DNA from: Planococcus citri
Taxonomy: Eukaryota; Arthropoda; Insecta; Hemiptera; Pseudococcidae
DNA length: 64,000 nt
Reading direction: 5' to 3'
NCBI RefSeq assembly: GCF_950023065.1
Contig: NC_088679.1
Span: forward strand, 31,930,001-31,994,000
In this document: one piece after another, positions 60,331 through 64,000 of the stretch
Layout of the letters: every line of letters begins with the position of its first letter
How positions within the stretch are numbered: position 1 is the stretch's first letter
The notes under the pieces: model-generated
The model's database searches: none
Seen by the model: only the letters and a program-made list of their open reading frames with translations
What the model was told of the DNA's origin: nothing
Made by a program: the position numbers and the translations under genes

Positions 60331-63300
60331 CCCCTCATTTTTGGCCTGATTTCAAAAATTCACCAAAAATCGAAAAACGCACTTAAGCACTTGAAATTTT
60401 GACAAGTGATAAATTTTTGCCTGATCTTTCGATCTACCTTTGTACGGTTTGAAAAATGTTGTTCAAGTCCTATGTTGGAAGTGTTGGAACGCAAAATCTG
60501 CGATTTCGGCTGACCTGCCAATCAAAATGGCCGCCATTTTGTAAGTAGAGCCATTTTTTTTTTAAGAACGAGAGCAAGAAATGTTCCTTAGGACTCCTCC
60601 TCTAAGAAAAAAGTTGTCTCAGAGGATCGACGGGGGGGGGGGTTTCAATAGATCCTTAAGCGGGCTCACCGACTAAAGGTGAAGGGGGTTGACTATAGGT
60701 GGTGGTATCTAAACCGATTTTCAATTTTTTTCTCTATATTTACTTTTTTTGGTAGAAAATTAATATACCCAGTGGCTGTTTTCTGCTATTTTCAAAAATT
60801 CTTCAAAAATCGAAAAATCAACTTAAGCAGCTTAGAATTTGGTTCTGAGGTCTGGGTGACATGCTCTTTCAGCGAGTTAGATTGAGTTCAATTGGAGCTG
60901 ACGGGTTTCAAAAGTTCTCTTGTAAAGAACTCAAGATTTTGAAAAAGTTCTAGGATAATCTAACTGTCGATTTTTTGAGTCCCCATAATCGCTGATTTTT
61001 TATTTTTTATTTATTCTCCTGAATATCAAAATGCATCAATTTTTCAACATTGCTTTCACTTTTTTTTTGGTAATTTTTGTCAATTTTTCTCCAATTTTGA
61101 AGATATTATTTCCTCTTTATTTAAATTTCTTTTTTGAACTATTACTTCCAGAATGCCCTGCAGCCCAAACTGAAACTAATATCCACATTTAATCTATATC
61201 GGTGTAGGATGTACTTACGACGTCGGTGAAGTGCATTTGATAATTCGATACCGGATACCTATCTATTTTATTAACGTAGGTAAGGTATTGAATTTCGTAG
61301 CTAAAGTAATGTAGACGAATTCATAGCTATTATTTTTCAGCGCTAAAGCTATGTAAATTTGTTTTGTCAGTTTCGAGAAAATTATATCAATTTTTAAATT
61401 TCCGTCGAAAAAATATACGAGATCAGTGGAATTATAACTCGATTCAAGGTCATTCCCAAAATATATCATCTATGTACCTATGGTCATTATTGTATATAAT
61501 GCGAATATCGTCTTCCACGACCTTGATTTTTTTCACTTTTTGTTTTTGCGCACTTGAGACAATTACAAAGAGAAGTATGACCTGTGACTGCATGTACAGA
61601 GTAGGTATGTACCTGGCTAGTTCGATAATGATGTACCTAGTTCATACAGGCAACAGAGAACTTCTAGAGTTACGCCAATATTTTTTTTATTTTAATTTTT
61701 CGACATTAATGATGGGAAAAAACATGTACTCGGGTAGATACACAAAGAATAACGAAGTTCATTGGTCGCAGTTTATGTATGTTTGCAAAACGTTTCAACG
61801 TGTTGAATGACAGACAACAAATTATTCAAATACGAGTACACAAATCGTCATTCACAATGTCGAGAAAAATTTCAAGTTATTTTGAAAGACACCAGAGAGT
61901 TACATGTATAAGGAATTACTAATGCGTCTCGGTCGTTAGGAAATTCTCGAGTAAATAAAAATTCAGCATCGGTACAAATTCTCAATAAGTTTCGTTTCGA
62001 GTAAAAATTCATCATAAATTTTATACTAAAATTTTTGTCTCTTTTTTCTTACAGCTTCATTAAAATTCTTCTCGGATTAAATGAGCAAATAAAAGTAAAT
62101 ATAGCGAAGTTCACTTTCAAAGCAATCATTTTCACGATGAGGAATGAAAAATAAGGCGGATCTCATTGTTTCCGATATTGCTCGTATTTAAAACCGCCAG
62201 CGTCGAATAAATTACGCTATAGTTCGAATATTGTGCATCTGTATTATAATTTTAAATTTTGACAGATTGCCGTAGTTTATAGTATACGTAGGCGGTGCTG
62301 GTTAATTATGGAAAATTCCAAAGAAAGAAGAAATTGCTGCACAGACAAAAGAATATACTTTCACGAAAACCTGTTTAAAAAGTTTTTCCAAGTTAAAAGT
62401 TACCAGGCAGCTTAAAATGTAAATAAGCGAGTTATAAAGAGCTTATCCACGACGCCAGGTAAGTAATAGTAAGGCTTTTAATAAGTTGAAAAAAAAAACT
62501 TTTAATTGGGCTTGTCTTTTTATTTTTCTTAAATTATCTTATTTAAAAATTAAGAAATGTTTTATAGACGAGTAACTCGAACGAAATAATAAAAAATAAA
62601 CCATCGCATCGTATCAGATTTTCAAAGTACCGTATTAAAGTTAGTCGAGCTTGTTCAAGTTGAATTTTATAAAGGTATTTAAGCTTATATACGATGACCT
62701 TACGTAACGTTGAAAGTATAAGTACGCAATTATTTTCAACAAAAAACTTCGTTTTTTTTTTCAAACCAAAAGTTTGATCTTCCAAACGAGTTTCAAAATA
62801 CATATTTTCAACGAACAACCCCTCGAAATTTTTTTTTCATCTGTAGCTTTGATCCTATAACCGAGCCTCAAAAAATATATAGGTAGGTACCTAAGCTACA
62901 TACGATTTCAGAGACCATTGGTCATTAATGTTCACCGACAAGGACACCAACTCGCTGGAAATGTTGGTATAATTATTATGCGAGAATATTTCACGTGTGT
63001 AATTATCGTTTATTTGGTTGAAAAAATTTTCACGCTGGTCGTGATTTGGCATAAATGGCCGGCATCGGGCACGTTACTTGAACGTATTCGTTTCGCGATT
63101 AAGAACAAACGTTAACAAAAAGCAAAAAGTAATTTATCAAACACATTGGTCGACTGTAATACGTCTGCCTATATGCCTGCTTTGTCCAGTTATGATATTT
63201 AAATAAATAGAACACAATGTAAAATCTCACCCGAGTATTTATTGGTGCGGAAACAAGTATATAAAACATGGCATCTCTTTGCCAAAAAAAAAAAAAAAAA

Positions 63301-64000
63301 TGAATACCGCGTGAATTAACTCGAATTGAAATACTATATATCTACTTGAAAGAAAATCTCTCGGTATCCTCCTAAGGTGATACTGGCTTCCAATTCGCTA
63401 AATACATAGATATCTATCTGTTTAAATGCTTGTCAATTTAATCTGCACGCTGTGTTCGTCTGTGAACATTGTCAGATTAATACGACGCCGTAACTTGGAT
63501 GAATTTTTCTTTCAGAGTAGGTAAACCTTCTTTACTTTTTCACAGATTAATTTCAACATCAAACTGAACCGAAATAGAGAACATCAAATAGGTACCTACC
63601 TACGTTGCTTTGCTACCTATTGAATTTATGATTAAAACGAGCCCGTAAAAATAATTTATTTTCAATTTACTGTATAGGAAAACGATAAGTTATAAGGTAG
63701 GTACTTAAGTGAGTAGTTTTATGAAAAATATTATCAATGAGAATTTATTTTAACAAATCGTAGCTTTTTGTAGGTAGGTAGACTTCAAAAGCTCGAGTAA
63801 AATTCCAACATTGGAATAAAAAAGGTGGGCTATACGCGTTTCAAATTTCAATTTATGGAATTATGAAAAATTAAATTAAAAATAAATTGCAATTGATTGA
63901 ACGCTTTCATTTGATTAAACACAAAGCATCAAGCAAAAAACGGTCTTAAAAGAGTTTATATACCTAAATAACAGCAGCCACTTCTATTTATAAAATAAAT
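60331..64000. other. No gene firmly supported
   Basis: 60.33-60.48 kb continues the repeat family (TTCACCAAAAATCGAAAAA). 61.2-63.7 kb is CpG-containing host-like DNA with many GTAGGTAGGTACC tracts. An open frame of 148 codons at 61364-61810 starts at TTG and has no recognisable domain. A donor-like GCCAG|GTAAGTAATAG lies near 62457 without an open frame before it. Confidence 0.4.

Noticed and set aside
1..64000. CRISPR arrays, tRNA or rRNA genes, bacterial operons
   Set aside because: No regularly spaced identical repeats with unique spacers, no recognisable tRNA boxes or rRNA sequence, and no clustered long frames were found by eye. A tRNAscan or Rfam search would settle the RNA part.

Overview
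The window reads as animal nuclear DNA, most likely from an insect. The evidence is an AT-rich background, short GT-AG intron signals, an endogenous Gypsy-type retrovirus with an env-like gene, piggyBac-like (TTAA), hAT-like and Helitron-like DNA elements, and many TAGGTAGGTA / TACCTACC tracts. A sap-feeding hemipteran such as a scale insect or mealybug would fit, but that is inference. Nothing bacterial, plasmid-like or phage-like was seen, and no host gene could be named.

Layout. Positions 1-8262 hold the 3' part of a Gypsy/errantivirus-like endogenous retrovirus: the end of gag (zinc knuckle), protease, reverse transcriptase, RNase H, integrase, an env-like membrane glycoprotein and a probable 3' LTR. 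Its 5' LTR and most of gag lie left of the window. The integrase is split at about 3256 by a 2.3-kb foldback element with two nearly identical arms of about 1 kb (3256-5572). Both halves of the retroviral frame are otherwise open, so the insertion looks recent relative to the decay of the retrovirus.

From 8.3 to 64 kb there is no clear protein-coding gene. The DNA alternates between CpG-containing, compositionally balanced stretches (probably single-copy host DNA: about 8.3-9.0, 10.4-12.1, 19.5-21.4, 23.8-25.0, 26.7-28.3, 34.1-35.4, 39.7-41.5, 48.0-50.7 and 61.2-63.7 kb) and A/T-homopolymer-rich stretches made largely of transposon debris. The best host-gene evidence is a minus-strand pair of small exons at 50202-50256 and 50037-50116, separated by an 85-base intron with good splice signals; the second contains a start codon and a signal-peptide-like beginning. 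A plus-strand exon candidate lies at 34341-34419. The window may mostly be intron or intergenic DNA around such exons.

The dominant theme is foldback DNA. At least six elements consist mainly of long inverted arms: 3256-5572, 12964-14352, 31521-32861 (TTAA-flanked), 58574-59201 (TTAA-flanked), 59420-60330, and a complex one at 28706-30410. There is also a 1.8-kb hAT-type element (54511-56325) with a perfect 8-bp target duplication and smaller MITEs nested inside it, and a Helitron-type 3' end at 36449. Transcription through any of the long palindromes would give long hairpin RNA, a natural substrate for the insect siRNA pathway; that is inference and needs small-RNA data. No tRNA, rRNA or CRISPR array was recognised by eye.
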